From Tridacna crocea (Eukaryota > Mollusca > Bivalvia > Cardiida > Cardiidae): a stretch of 64,000 nt of DNA. Both the position numbers and the translations under genes were made by a program. How positions within the stretch are numbered: the first letter of the stretch is position 1; every line of letters starts with the position of its first letter. The notes under the pieces are model-generated. The model ran no database searches and had not been told where the DNA came from. It saw nothing but the letters and a program-made list of their open reading frames with translations. Shown here piece by piece: positions 19,001 to 30,810 of the stretch. The stretch lies in contig OX031066.1 in NCBI GenBank assembly GCA_943736015.1, forward strand, positions 11,908,245 through 11,972,244. The letters run 5' to 3'.

Positions 19001-20602
19001 ATGGTCTGCGAATGGGTTTTCCCCAGACCATGTCCCCTCGTTGGGCTCCATGGCGGGTGGGGAGCATCGGTGGTGAAACTTAACACACAAACATGGCATC
19101 CCAAAAAAAAGGCCAAGCTCAATGAAAGCAAGCGCCCCCTTTCAGACAGTGACTCTGAAACAGAAACTTCACTTCCTTCATCTTATCAATCTCCCCGTTT
19201 TATTGTTATCCAATCTCAAGATCATTCAAAACCTGTAACTAAACTCTCTCCATTCATTATAGAAAAACAAATCTCTAGTATCCTTGGTACACCAAAATCA
19301 GTTAAAAAACTTAAAGACCAGACCCAACTAGTTGAATGTTTTACAAATCAACAAGTACTGAATCTTTTAAAAAAGACCGAATTTTTTGACATAGACATTA
19401 AAATTTTTCCTCATCCTTCACTTAATTCTTGTAAAGGAGTAGTTAGATGCAAAGAGCTTGCATACTGCGACTCCTTACAAGAAATTAAAGACAATCTAAA
19501 ACAACAAGGTGTATCCGATGTTCAGCGGATTTCTGTACGCAGAGATGGAGAACAGAGACTGACACATACATACATTTTAACATTTTCTTCGCCTATTCTT
19601 CCAACCTCTATCAAGATAGGCTTCCAAGTAGTCAAAGTAGATGTGTATGTGCCAAACCCCTTGCGATGCTTTAAGTGCCAGCGGTACGGCCATCACACCA
19701 GTAAATGTCCGAACCAAGAAACATGCTCAAAATGTGCTCATCAAGGACCTGACCATGACAGTACTACTTGTTCAAATCCTCCTCTCTGCATTAATTGCAA
19801 ATCTGCACACTCTACTTTTTCAAGAGAGTGTCCAGTATGGAAGGAAGAAAAAGAAATTCTTTCTATCAAATATAACAATAATGTTACCTTTCCAGAGGCA
19901 AGGAAAATATTTGAACAACGCAAGAAAACCTCTTCTGGTCCTAGTTATGCAGGTGTTGTTGGCTCGTCAACTGAAAAGGACGACTGCAGCACTTGTAAAA
20001 TTCTTGCGAAAGTTCTACTTCAAAAATTTCCTGATGTAGCTTCTGAACTGAAAGAACTTCCTCCTCCATCCACCTTGTCCAAACTAATTCCTGACTCTCC
20101 ATCTGTATCTAAAACAAACATAACCTCTTCGGCATCCTCAAAACCCACAAACTCTCAAAATAGTTCGTCTCAAAAAACTTCAAAGCCATCTACACCTTCA
20201 CGAAATTGTTCACGGAAAACTCCAAAGCCATCTACCTCTTCACAACCACCTCCTAAGAAACCACAACCTCCATCTTCACAGTCTACAACAAAACCTAACG
20301 TCTCATCCAAGGATAACAATCCCAATCATACACCCCGACCTCCTAAAAGGTCTTCTTCCAAATCTAAACCACAATCTAAAGATAACCAAGGATCTTGTGA
20401 GATCACAGTCAAAGTAAATGATCCTGTCCCTACCTCCAACAGATTTTCGGAGCTAGAGGACATGGACGCAGATACTGAAAATCTGGAAGGTGAGGCTTCA
20501 GATTCAGAAGCCTCTATCTGGTCCACTTCCAAAGATCTTTGGAACAAGGATTTTGACGCGTGGCAATCATCCAAAGCCGAGACATCTGTAATTAAATCTT
20601 AA
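19001..20602 (+). CDS. LINE ORF1 (Gag-like nucleic-acid-binding protein)
   Basis: The RNA-binding partner protein of the LINE ribonucleoprotein. The open frame of 533 codons contains three Cys-rich zinc knuckles (CFKCQRYGHHTSKC from residue 223, then CSKCAHQGPDHDSTTC and CINCKSAHSTFSREC), each close to the C-x2-C-x4-H-x4-C form. They follow a preceding RRM-like region typical of I and Jockey ORF1 proteins. The C-terminal third is Ser/Pro/Lys-rich and low in complexity. The ATG at 19001 gives 31 unlikely leading residues. The better start is the ATG at 19093 (MASQKK), which is out of frame by one base in a run of eight A and implies a 1-base insertion. The stop at 20602 lies 72 bases before the ORF2 start. 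Confidence 0.88.
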   Translation: MVCEWVFPRPCPLVGLHGGWGASVVKLNTQTWHPKKKAKLNESKRPLSDSDSETETSLPSSYQSPRFIVIQSQDHSKPVTKLSPFIIEKQISSILGTPKSVKKLKDQTQLVECFTNQQVLNLLKKTEFFDIDIKIFPHPSLNSCKGVVRCKELAYCDSLQEIKDNLKQQGVSDVQRISVRRDGEQRLTHTYILTFSSPILPTSIKIGFQVVKVDVYVPNPLRCFKCQRYGHHTSKCPNQETCSKCAHQGPDHDSTTCSNPPLCINCKSAHSTFSRECPVWKEEKEILSIKYNNNVTFPEARKIFEQRKKTSSGPSYAGVVGSSTEKDDCSTCKILAKVLLQKFPDVASELKELPPPSTLSKLIPDSPSVSKTNITSSASSKPTNSQNSSSQKTSKPSTPSRNCSRKTPKPSTSSQPPPKKPQPPSSQSTTKPNVSSKDNNPNHTPRPPKRSSSKSKPQSKDNQGSCEITVKVNDPVPTSNRFSELEDMDADTENLEGEASDSEASIWSTSKDLWNKDFDAWQSSKAETSVIKS

Positions 20603-20674
20603 CCAGTCTATTTTAAAATGCATTGGTTTACGGCCTCGTTTTTTACTTTAGTCTTTATACTTTCCTCATACACT

Positions 20675-23600
20675 ATGGATACCGTAATCCAATGGAATTG
20701 TCGAGGTCTGAAGTCAAACTTTGACGAACTTTCACTTTTAATCAATGAGCACAAACCAGTTGCTGTTTGTCTGCAAGAAACCTTCCTTAAACGGGAGGAT
20801 GATATCACTATCAAATATCATTCTGTTTACAACAAGATTTTTACCGAAGGTGAAAAAGCCAGAGGAGGTGTTTCTATTATTGTAAACAACAACATTCCTC
20901 ACAAAGTTATCTCTTTAAATACAAACCTGCAAGCTGTTGCTGTCAGGTTATCTATACACAATGCTGTTACACTGTGTTCTTTATATCTCCCGCCAAGCAT
21001 ACCTATCAATGAGACCAATCTGAATGATCTCATTTCACAATTGCCATCCCCCTATATTCTTGCTGGGGACTTTAATGGTCACAATGTTATGTGGGGTTGC
21101 AATGACACTAACCAGAGAGGTCTCCAGTTGGAGAACTTCATTTCCAACAACTCTCTGTCTTTCATGAATGATAACAAATCCAAAACCTACTTGCATCCAG
21201 CAACTGGATCTTACTCTTCCATTGATTTAACATTATGCAGCCCAGTCTTACTTCCCAATTTTACTTGGAAAGTGACTGAGGATTTGTGTGGAAGTGATCA
21301 CTTCCCCATTATCTTTTCATCTACACAACCGTCCAGCAGTGTACGACCGCAGAAATGGAAACTTTCCAAGGCCAATTGGAATAAATTTGAAACCCTATGT
21401 GAACAGACCATTACACATGATAAATTTGGAAATTGCGATGATCCTGCAAAACTTTTCACTTCCCTATTAATTGATGCAGCTGAACAGTCCGTCCCTCAGA
21501 TCTCGACAAACCCAAAACGACCTGACGAGCCTTGGTACAATGATGATTGTAAACAGGCTGTCAGAGACAGAAAACAGGCCCTTAAGAAATTTAATCTCAG
21601 GCCTACCAAAGACAATCTTAACTTATTCCGTATTTCCAGGGCAAAAGCCCGTCGTACCATTAAAGAAAGTAAGCGCAAGGCCTGGAGACAATATGTCTCT
21701 AAGTTGAATAGTAGAATTACTACTAAAAAAACCTGGGATGTAATCAGAAAGATCAATGGCAAAGGCCAGACCCCTGTTAGTCACCTTGAGGTTAACAATA
21801 CTTCGTTGGAATCTCCCCAGGATATAGCTGATGCTCTTGCCAACACCTTTTGCAAAAAGTCTTCCTCTGCAAACTATTCAGAAAAGTTTCAGAGGAATAA
21901 AGCTAGAGAAGAAAAGAAAAAGCTTAATTTCAAGTCTTCGAATTCAGAGCATTATAATAAACTCTTCACTTTTAAAGAATTAAAATCTGCTCTGAATAAA
22001 GCTCATGATTCTTCTCCTGGCCCAGATAAAGTTCATTACCAGTTTTTAAAACACTTACCTTTTACTTCCCTCTCAGTTTTACTTGATATTTTTAATGATA
22101 TCTGGCAGTCAGGTGATTTTCCTGCATCCTGGCGGGAGGCACTTGTCATTCCTATCCCAAAACCTGGCAAAGATGCTAGTGACCCGGCTAACTATCGGCC
22201 AATAGCTCTTACTAGTTGTCTCTGCAAGATCCTAGAACGTATGGTCAACGACAGGCTTGTCTGGTTTTTAGAAAAACACCACCTCATTGTTGATGTACAG
22301 AGTGGATTTCGTCGTCAGCGTGGCACCATAGATCATCTTGTCCGCTTTGAAACCTTTGTCAGAGAAGCCTTTATTAATAGACAGCATGTAGTATCTGTCT
22401 TTTTCGACCTTGAAAGCGCTTACGATACAACTTGGAAATACGGAATTATGAAAGACTTGCATGACTTTGGTCTTCGAGGCCGTCTTCCTCTTTTTATTTC
22501 AACCTTCTTGGATGAACGTCTTTTCTGCGTCCGAGTTGGTAATACTGTCTCTGGAGCCCGTGAACAGGAGATGGGTGTACCCCAAGGATGTATTCTCTCT
22601 GTTACACTTTTCAGTGTAAAAATAAACAGTATAGTTAAAGCTATCTGTCCTGGTGTAGACTGTTCCCTCTATGTTGATGACTTCGTTATATGCTTCAGAT
22701 CTCGAAATATGAATATTATTGAGAGACAACTTCAGCAATGTCTCAACAAATTGCAAACATGGTCTGATGAAAATGGCTTCAGATTTTCAAAGTCCAAAAC
22801 TAAGTGCATGCACCTCTGTAATCTACGACATATTCACCCAGATCCTGAACTGTATTTGGAATTGAAGTCGTGTCCGAGTTTAAATTTCTTGGAGTCATCT
22901 TTGACAGATAGCTTTCCTTCTTTCCTCACATCACTGCACTTAAAAAGAAATGCAAGAAGGCTCTTAATCTTCTTAAGGTTGTGGCCCATTCTGAATGGGG
23001 AGCAGACCGTAAAGTCCTCTTGCGACTTTATCGGTCTTTAGTTCGCTCCAAATTAGACTATGGATCTGTTGTATACGGATCGGCCCGTAAATCCTATCTA
23101 AAAATCCTTGATTCTATACACCACGAAGGTCTGCGTCTTGTACTTGGAGCCTTTAGAACTTCTCCCGTCAATAGCCTCTATGTTGAGGCTAATGAACCTT
23201 CCCTGTCTTACAGGAGAGAAAAACTCTCACTTCAATATATTTTAAAACTTAAATCGAATCGTTTTAATCCAACTCATAACGTTGTCTTTAAACCTGAGTA
23301 TAAACGTCTTTTTGAAAGGAAAACCAAATATTATTCCTCCATTTGGTATCCGCATGGAGCCTATTGTGGATAACCTTGGCATAGACACTGAGTCTATTGC
23401 CGACTATAAAATCTCTGAAATACCTCCATGGACACTAAACAGTGCAGAATTCAGATTTGACCTTGCATCTGACAAAAAGTCTGTCACGGATAGAACTGTA
23501 TTTCATGCTAGATACAACGAGATAAAGGAACATTATTTTTCCTTCAAACCCATCTATACAGATGGATCTAAAGAAGGCAATTCTGTAGCAGCTGCCGCTG

Positions 23601-24328
23601 TTTATGGACCAAGGAGCTTAAAATGCCGCCTTCCAAACAACTCCTCTATCTTCTCTGCTGAAATTAAAGCAGTAGTAGTTGAAAATTCTAATTCCAACCG
23701 TTTTATTATCTTTTCAGACTCTTTGTCAACATTACAGGCCCTTTCAAATCAACGACTTGAGAATCCTTTAATCTGCAGTTTACTTGAAAGGATCTCACAA
23801 ATTTCTTCTATGAATAGACTGGTGTTCTGCTGGCTTCCAAGTCATGTAGGCATCAAAGGTAATGAAAATGCCGATAGGTCTGCCAAATCTGCACTTAACC
23901 TTCCCATTTCAGATTTTAAAGTTCCACACACTGATTTTAAATCGTCCGTTTTATCACATATCCAATCTTCTTGGCAATCCCAGTGGGATGCTGATATTTT
24001 TAATAAACTGCATTCAGTTAAACCATCCCTTGGTGAATGGTATCCCGTTTACAGATCCGTTCGTCGAGAAGAAGTGATAATTGCACGACTTCGAATTGGC
24101 CATTCACGCATCACACATTCCTGGCTCTTGACAAGAGATGATGCCCCTGAATGTATACCATGCAATGCAACCTTTTCTGTAAAACATATCCTACAAGATT
24201 GCATTGACTTTCAGCCAGTTCGTTCAAAATATTTCAACGTAGATAGTTTGAAAAATCTTTTTGATTCTGTCAGCGTTGAATCTATTATCACTTTCATAAA
24301 GGAGATTGGCATTGACAATAAACTGTGA
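20675..24328 (+). pseudogene. LINE ORF2 (endonuclease, reverse transcriptase, RNase H), broken
   Basis: The enzyme of target-primed reverse transcription. The start chosen is the ATG at 20675 (MDTVIQWNCRG); an upstream ATG at 20618 only adds a hydrophobic leader. Endonuclease motifs are QWNCRG, CLQETFL, GDFNGHNVMWG and SDHFPI. RT motifs are ANYRPIALTSC, FFDLESAYDTTW (catalytic Asp), GVPQGCILS and LYVDDFVICF (the YVDD catalytic pair). RNase H motifs are YTDGSK, SAEIKA, FSDSLSTL and SHVGIKGNENAD, all carrying the expected acidic residues. The frame shifts near 22860, meets TAG at 22909-22911, and shifts back near 23320. Enzyme motifs on both sides of each break remain intact, which suggests decay began recently. 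Confidence 0.9.
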
Positions 24329-24988
24329 TATTTACTCTTGAGTTTCTTACCCATCTTTTTACAACATTCTTTATTTCATTAATATTCAGTTTGCATCTCC
24401 TTAATGGGAGGATTGGCTCTCTTGGAGACATCTTATCTCATTGGAGACAGGACCTCTTTAATGGGAGTGTATTGATCCCATTGGAGGCTCCAATCTTTAC
24501 CAGTTTTAACCTCATTTCTAAGGAAAAACAATATTATCAGTCTTGCCTTTTAATCTAAAACTGTCGAGTAGGCAGGGAATGCCCAGCCACTCAATATCAT
24601 ATTTTATGCACATTATAAATTACACATATTTCTTTTTCATTTAAAAAACTTCTTTTTATCAAACCAGCATTGAGTTTAAACCTTTTTATCACATTCTTAA
24701 ATCTTATCATTTAAAACTTTTGAGTATATGGGGATTGCCCTGTAACTCGATAATGCCCTTTATGCATACTTCTTAATTCAGTTCTTATCATTTAAAACTT
24801 TTGAGTATATAGGGATTGCCCTGTAACTCGAAGATGCCCTTTATGCATTAAATTTTCTTAATTCAGTTCTTTTATTGTCATTCAAACTTTATTCAGTTTA
24901 AACAACCCCTCGTTTACTATCTTTTTAACAAAGATATGCGCGCTAAATGACCAAAGCTGTCGATGCGCCATAAAACAACATTCATTCA
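24329..24988 (+). other. LINE 3' untranslated region with repeated stem-loop
   Basis: Contains three copies of a small GAGT...GGG...CCC...ACTC hairpin (24566-24592, 24722-24748, 24803-24829). The last two lie in an 81-bp tandem duplication (24703-24783 and 24784-24858). It ends in ATTCATTCA repeats at the target duplication. Confidence 0.7.
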
Positions 24989-25000
24989 TTAAATGGATAA
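24989..25000 (+). repeat. LINE target-site duplication, right
   Basis: TTAAATGGATAA, a perfect copy of the left site. The absence of any mismatch argues for a young insertion. Confidence 0.9.
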
Positions 25001-25536
25001 ATTATACTGTATTTTTTCATCTGGCGTAGCTTTTGAATATAGGTACCTATTTTCATCATTTTGCCCTAGAGCAATGAATTAATAGTGTGGGGCGCTGTTC
25101 AAATAAGTGAATGTTTCAAGAAATCTTGTTTTAAATGAAGAGATATTTAGCCAATAACCAGGAGGAAAGTCTGGTATTTCTGAGTACCTTGAACATATGC
25201 CTTTTGCATGTAGCCCTTATAAAGTTATCTACAATGTCAGCGTTTTATCACCTGTTCCATTATCCTTCTGTGTGTATATTGTCTGCTTAACTCTGTGTTC
25301 TATATTGTCTGCTTTTTTATTCCCACCCCATGGGTTGTTTGGATTGATAATGCACCAGTATATCTAAAGAACTGTTTTTATTTTACTTTTTCACAGGCTT
25401 GTTTACATTTCTTAGCCCAAACTCTTGGCTTTTGGCTTTTCAACAAATATATCAAGGGTTCAATTACTGTAATTTGGAGTGAATTTTCTATAAAACTTGA
25501 AAATACCAAGTTTTTGTTGACAATACCAAGTTTTTT
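25001..25536 (+). mobile_element. 1.15-kb repeat, right part
   Basis: Continues the repeat begun at 17849 and aligns to 63164-63708. The two copies part company after GACAATACCAAGTTTTT, which marks the right boundary. It includes an internal direct repeat (ACCAAGTTTTTGTTGACAAT). Confidence 0.85.
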
Positions 25537-25840
25537 GTTGTAGGTCTAGGAACATGAACTATGACTTCCACTTTCCTTTTGGAAGGATAAATGAGATCCT
25601 TATTTACCCTAAAATCAAAATATTCAACTTCATCTTGAAGTAAAAAACACTTTTTTTTTCCTGACTGAATTTAATATTTATTAGGGCTTGTCTTTTCAAC
25701 ACTGACTCATCATTATCATTTTGACTCGTAATACTAGTGATATAATATTCTATGCAAAGCACAGAATCCAATATTTTCAGCACCATGATCATTAACTTTG
25801 TTGGAATATTGCAGGTGAAGGTCCATATGTGTACATGTAC
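25537..25840. other. No feature recognised
   Basis: AT-rich sequence between the 1.15-kb repeat and a GT/GA microsatellite. No exon-like content. Confidence 0.4.
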
Positions 25841-25847
25841 ATGGATA

Positions 25848-25879
25848 TTATGTGTGTGTGTGTGGGTGTGTGGGTGTGG

Positions 25880-25910
<31 letters not shown>
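25848..25910. repeat. GT then GA microsatellite
   Basis: (GT)n with GGGTGTG interruptions passes into (GA)9 at 25891-25908. Open frames over it are low-complexity translations. Confidence 0.85.
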
Positions 25911-25924
25911 TTTGTAAAACCTAC

Positions 25925-26000
25925 CAAACGGGCAACTTTTTAAGAATACACACAAACCAACCGGGGACCACCTACCAAACGGGGACGTCCCCGTTTGGTT
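25925..26000. repeat. CCAAACGGGGAC/GTCCCCGTTTGG palindrome
   Basis: ACCAAACGGGGACGTCCCCG then TTTGGT is a 26-bp near-perfect palindrome. GGTCCCCGTTTGTGC occurs twice more at 26580 and 26625, 45 bp apart, each preceded by AATGCA. Confidence 0.6.
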
Positions 26001-26117
26001 TTTAGTATAAATTTGTATTCCAGACCCTCTCATTATCAACATGTAAAATTTAATTAGTAATCTGACACGTTCCCCGACATTGGACTGTTAGCATCACACA
26101 CATTATTATACACATAT

Positions 26118-26205
26118 TTAAGGAATGGAGAGAATTTTATTTTTCTACAGTGTGATTAGGTTTTTTTTCATACCTCCAGGAAAAAAAAATTCTCTTCATT
26201 CCTTA
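26118..26205. repeat. Inverted repeat (hairpin)
   Basis: AAGGAATGGAGAGAATTTTA at the left faces AAATTCTCTTCATTCCTTAT at the right across about 45 bases. A second T-run/A-run hairpin (GATTTTTTTTTCATGG...CTATGAAAAAAAATC) lies at 26458-26489. Confidence 0.6.
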
Positions 26206-26799
26206 TAATCTAATATTACAGACAACATCCTTCACAGAAATAATTCTAACTCTATTTATTTTCTTTAGTTTTAAATGTAATGTTGGAGTTTTTAAAGTTC
26301 CTTCCACTCATATTTGTATGGCGCAAGAATATAACAAAGAGGCAATTTTCACATCCCCAATACTAAAAATTAACCAATAGAATGAAAGTAAAGGAGCAAA
26401 GCAGTGTGAAGGACCCGCAAAAGTAACCTTCTGCAAAAGTAGTTCCAGCACAAGGTGATTTTTTTTTCATGGAGCTATGAAAAAAAATCCAGCCAATCAG
26501 AACTCACCAATGTTCATGAAAACAACTGATATTAAATTATTCTGATATGATGCAAATTTGTGTGTATCTTTTGGAATGCAGGTCCCCGTTTGTGCTGTAA
26601 AAATTCATACACTTTTTCAATGCAGGTCCCCGTTTGTGCATCTTCGCAAGCCAAGGCTGACGATTCACTAGGCTACTCGCTACTCTACCCTTGGTGGATC
26701 GAGCTTGATTTTTACATTCCCCCGATACGCTTTTTCATTGGACGCAGCCAGCTCTTGCTGCAACGAATGGAATCACTCGTAGCATTTCATATCTGATAA

Positions 26800-28570
26800 A
26801 AATATAATAGACATTTATGAATGGACATGGATGTGGAGATGGACAACGGAATACAGGTTTCAATAAGGGATTTTCTCAAAGTAACTATGCCATTATGTAT
26901 ATAGGCCAAAAAAAAAAACATCATGGTTTAAGGTCTACAGTCCCCAAGTCTCACAGTAAAAGACGGACGCTGCCGAGATTGGCTGAATTGCCTATAGGGA
27001 TCGTAATCCTTAACTCCTTTTTTATTCAGCGCTTCTGATAGAACAAAATGGTAAAACTTTTAAATAAGCATTAACATTTTCAGAACTGCTTCTTATGCCT
27101 AATTCCCTCATTGTTTTTGGTCTCCCCATTTTCCACACAACATTGCAACATTGTTGCTCTATAGAAACATAGTGCTTTTGTTGTTCATGTGGTTGGTATT
27201 ATTTTCCAACTTAGTTTCTTTAACTGTTGTTTTATGTTAGTATCTGAACAGAAATAAATGTGATAAATGCATTGATGTCTGGTCTTTATGGCACTTTCCA
27301 ACGGTAATTAGGTTTGTATGTGATTGCATAATGGTCGATCCGACAGGGAAACTTAAATAAAATTGGGATGATTGTCGGTGCAATGGATGGAACGAGTCAA
27401 CAATATATAGACCTGCTAAAATTCGATCAAAAATAGTTTTACTTCGGGTATCGATTTTACCTCTGTACATGTAGGCCCACTCGTCACAACTCGGCCGTAC
27501 CTATATCTAATTTGAGGGCTCCTGTCACCCGAGGTATGCCGAATGCATGTGGGCCTATATCCAGGTTGTCATATACAATACCGAAATGGTTTGGTAGACG
27601 GAAACTGGATTAAGGGTCATCAGGATGATATCCAACAATTCATTCTGATGCACAAATTTGACAACATTTACCATTTCCGGTTGGTTGCGTATTGGTCATG
27701 GATAAAAAATAATACAATATATCCAAACAGAGTTCTAGTCATGACCTTCTGTAATGCACATTTGAGTCGGAGAGCTTCTGTAATGCGCATGTGAGTAGGA
27801 GAGTGGAGATAAACGTCAACATGCATGTTGATAAGCAATATATTTCATGTTATAGGATGAAGGTTGAAGACATAAACGCAGTGCATTAATGGTTAACTTT
27901 GGCGGCGTCAGGGACAATTCCTATCGTTAACTTTTCGAATCATTGCAAAAATAGTATATCCGAATCGCTGTAAATCAGTAGGATCGAATCGATGAAAAGT
28001 TATGTTTCTTATAATGCTATTAGCTTGATTATCACGTTTTCTTGGCTTGGCTACAGTCGCTTGATTTTTAGTGGAAATACTAGCAAGTGGTTTAACTGTG
28101 TCAAAATACTTTCGTGGTTATCTGCCCTTGTTGTATCGGTTCCCCATTTTACAGAGAACAAGCTGTCCAAGCTTCAGGTGACTATCTTCCGTCATGACAA
28201 GAGATATAAAATGTCAGTTCTTTATAATGTCAAAGTTTTTACCCAATGACAACGCAGACGATGGCGCAGACAACTCCAGGGCTACGACAATACCTCGACG
28301 TTTTCTTCATAAACAATCGAGCTAAAAATGATTATTGTAAAAGATTTCAATAAAAAATTATAATACGGTCTTAACGATCACTTTGATACATGTGACCCGT
28401 CACGCATAATGAATTTGATACATGTGACCCCGTCACGCAAAAAGAGTCCATCACTGCATCCGTAAATCAAACAAATGATGAGGAGATTGAAGTCAGTTTA
28501 GGTTGATCCGGGAAGATATGTTTAAACAACTATTTAGAAAGGTTGAATGGTCTTTTAACATATAGAACAT
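26800..28570. other. Unique-looking region, no gene recognised
   Basis: None of the repeat families of the window is present. Open frames at 27543-27794 and 27992-28249 carry no known motif or splice-site support. A 34-bp direct repeat, TTTGATACATGTGACC then CGTCACGCA, occurs at 28381 and 28412. Confidence 0.4.
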
Positions 28571-28576
28571 CTTCCA

Positions 28577-28645
28577 AAAGCGTAAAGTTTTGACCCTGGT
28601 CAGACTGAGCAGTCGGCGTAGTCTGACCGGGGTGGATGATTTTTG
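28577..28645. repeat. GCCTGCGCAGGC-type palindrome, variant
   Basis: GCGTAAAGTTTTGACCCTGG then TCAGACTGAGCAGTCGGCGT and AGTCTGACCGGGGT form a diverged hairpin of this family. Confidence 0.5.
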
Positions 28646-28849
28646 CAGTTCTCAAATGGTTCCTTTATGTCTGACGCGCCACAAATGAATGTGTTGAGAC
28701 AATCCCCGAGTTTTCTCTGCTTTCTGTTGTCCATCTCCATATCCGTGTCCGCCCGCAAATGTCTAATAGAAGGTTAACATGGAAACTCACGTGGATGTCT
28801 GCTTATTGCTTCATGTTGAATAATTGTAGGAAAGATCCACGAAGTGATC

Positions 28850-28850
28850 G

Positions 28851-28892
<42 letters not shown>

Positions 28893-29677
28893 GCCATGGG
28901 AGGGGAAGGGCGGGGTTGGGGCCACGGGAGGGGAGGGGGCCGGGGCTAGGGCCATTGGTCAAATGAAAGGAACACCACTTTTGTGGAGCTGAACTTTATG
29001 CCAAGTATAAGGCTTAAAGGTATGCAAAATGTGCAACTTTTATTCACAATTTACAAGACGACCCTACGGTTTGTTCATTTTGAAAATGAAACCGAGGTTT
29101 GTCGACACCTCAACAGTTTTTCAAGAATAATAAATGTTTTACTTTATTTCAGCTTGTCTTTATCTACTCTACTAAATTGATTGAATTAAAGGATTATATA
29201 GAAAGAAGTTAAATACGCCCGCCTGTCTTTCATACCAAAAAAACTACTTAAATTCTCTTTTAAAATTAATACAAAAAAAATTCACCCAACAACTATATAT
29301 AGAATCAAAACACTATGCCCTGGAAGCCCGTAATGGCGTATTGATAGACGTAGCCCGGGGATACTAACTGTTCAAACTAACAGATCAAAAGAAGTGAACA
29401 TTACCCGATATCGATGAAAAAAAACTGTTTGAAGTTGCTCCCGTTTTCGTCGTATTTCTTCTTGTAAAAGTGAACACTTAATTAACTAGAATTGTCATGC
29501 AATAATACTGACTTTGACAGACAAGCGATCATTGTGGAGAAAGGAAAAATTGTTTGTAGGAAAAAGGCATTTGAAACGTAAGGAATGAAGGTTATCACGA
29601 TGTTTGCAAACGCCATGTTTTAAAGGCACTGGTCGTGCCCCTGTCCTAAGCTCTGGCTCCCTTTCTTTTTCTTTCAT

Positions 29678-29718
<41 letters not shown>

Positions 29719-29790
29719 TTTTCTTTCTTTCTTTCTCTCTCTCTCTCTCTTTATTTTCTTTCTCTCTTTCTCTTACATTTCCCCCCCCTC
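28850..29790 (+). repeat. Left arm of a large inverted duplication
   Basis: Bounded by CT tracts (28853-28889 and 29680-29780). The reverse complement of 31403-32860 follows it through CAAATGAAAGGAACACCACT, CAAGACGACCCTACGGTTTG, CGATATCGATGAAAAAAA, ATTTCTTCTTGTAAAAG and ACGATGTTT...CATGTTTTAAA. Arm divergence is moderate, so the duplication is not recent. Open frames are not shared between the arms and no protein is evident. Confidence 0.8.
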
Positions 29791-29970
29791 GCTCCCTTCC
29801 TCTTCATCAGTCTTTCATGTCCGACAAAGTCCATTGTCGTTTAAAGACTGAACTTCGAAAAGGTCTTGAAAAGCAGAAATATGTGCACTGGCCACCTTAG
29901 TACAGCTGAAATTATGTACAAAACAGTCATTAACACGACAAATTCAAGAATAAAATGATATAAGATCAAA

Positions 29971-30060
29971 CCTTTACCACACAATTCCAAGTTTTTCATG
30001 CCCTTTAGAAAAAAAAAATGAAAAAAATTGTGGGAAAAAGGCAAAATGCTGTTAACCAGG
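29971..30060 (-). mobile_element. TTAA-palindrome element, cut at the core centre
   Basis: CCTTTACCACACAATTCC begins the short arm. The copy stops immediately after GCTGTTAACCAG, the dyad of the core, and is followed by CTCGAAATTCACCAATCATT, which resembles the start of the element nested at 8054. Confidence 0.6.
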
Positions 30061-30668
30061 CTCGAAATTCACCAATCATTCTTAAAAACATTCTTGGTCT
30101 TATTCTCCAGAATTTTCTAAATTTGAAAGTAAGACAAATTCTGATTGGCTAAACCAGATGGTGCTGGTGTACTGGTGTAAGAAACTCCAAGAAAGCACTT
30201 TTTGCAGTTCTTCCCTACATCTCATTTTGCAATCCGATATTTTTCAGTCTCTTTAGATTTTTTGTCTGTATTTATGGCAGTCTGGATTTGGGTCTCTTTT
30301 GCTGACAATCCGTCACTTGGTGTGCCCTAAAACAGTGTGTCGTTTGTTCAGGCTTTCAGACAGTTTGTCCTTGAGTCTGTCTTTTTGTCCCTTTTTATGA
30401 CAAAACTAAAGGAACAAATAACATAAGGAGAAAGAAAGAAATTGAAAAGCAAGGCTTTCTTTTGAGTAGCAATTTGTCTCGGAGATCTCAAGTGGACATT
30501 TCCAAGAAATAACATGAAACCTTGGTCACTATCGTGTCCGCCCTCGTCTGCAATGTCCAGCTACTTTTCCGCTAGAGTGTCTTTTCGTCCGTCTGTCTGT
30601 TTGACTTCTAGTTCGGTTGTCTGTCTGTATGTATGTCTACGAAAATGTATTTGAAAAAAGAAATATCT

Positions 30669-30810
30669 TTAACCCTTTACCAAACGACAAAATTTTATAC
30701 TGGTTCAAATTGAAAGCACTTGCAGACAACAAAATAAAGGTAACTCAAAAATTGAAATTCGTTTTCCAGCAGGCTAGTAAACATTTTGTGAAAAGGAGAA
30801 AATGCTGGTA
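30669..30810 (+). mobile_element. TTAA-palindrome element, cut at the core centre
   Basis: TTAACCCTTTACCAAACGAC and a well-kept long arm run into GGAGAAAATGCTGGTA, where the copy ends at the dyad. A SINE body follows at once. Confidence 0.75.

Larger units (their letters stand above)
18461..24988 (+). mobile_element. I-group non-LTR retrotransposon (LINE), full length, inactivated
   Basis: A 6,528-bp element with a 5' leader of about 0.6 kb, ORF1 with zinc knuckles, and ORF2 with apurinic-type endonuclease, reverse transcriptase and RNase H. A 3' leader of about 0.66 kb ends in CATTCATTCA repeats rather than poly(A). RNase H after the RT and a non-poly(A) tail fit the I/Nimb group and argue against Jockey or CR1. 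Boundaries are fixed by the 12-bp target duplication and by the empty paralogue. ORF2 carries two frameshifts and one in-frame stop, and ORF1 has a probable 1-base slip near its start, so this copy cannot make the full proteins. Confidence 0.92.

Noticed and set aside
19001-19092. Extended N-terminus of LINE ORF1
   Set aside because: The 31 leading residues are Trp/Gly/Pro-rich leader translation. A typical ORF1 start (MASQKK) lies at 19093, one base out of frame.
26560-26796. Plus-strand frame with WWIELDFYIPPIRFF
   Set aside because: It begins in the tandem GGTCCCCGTTTGTGC repeat, lacks splice signals, and has no recognised motif.
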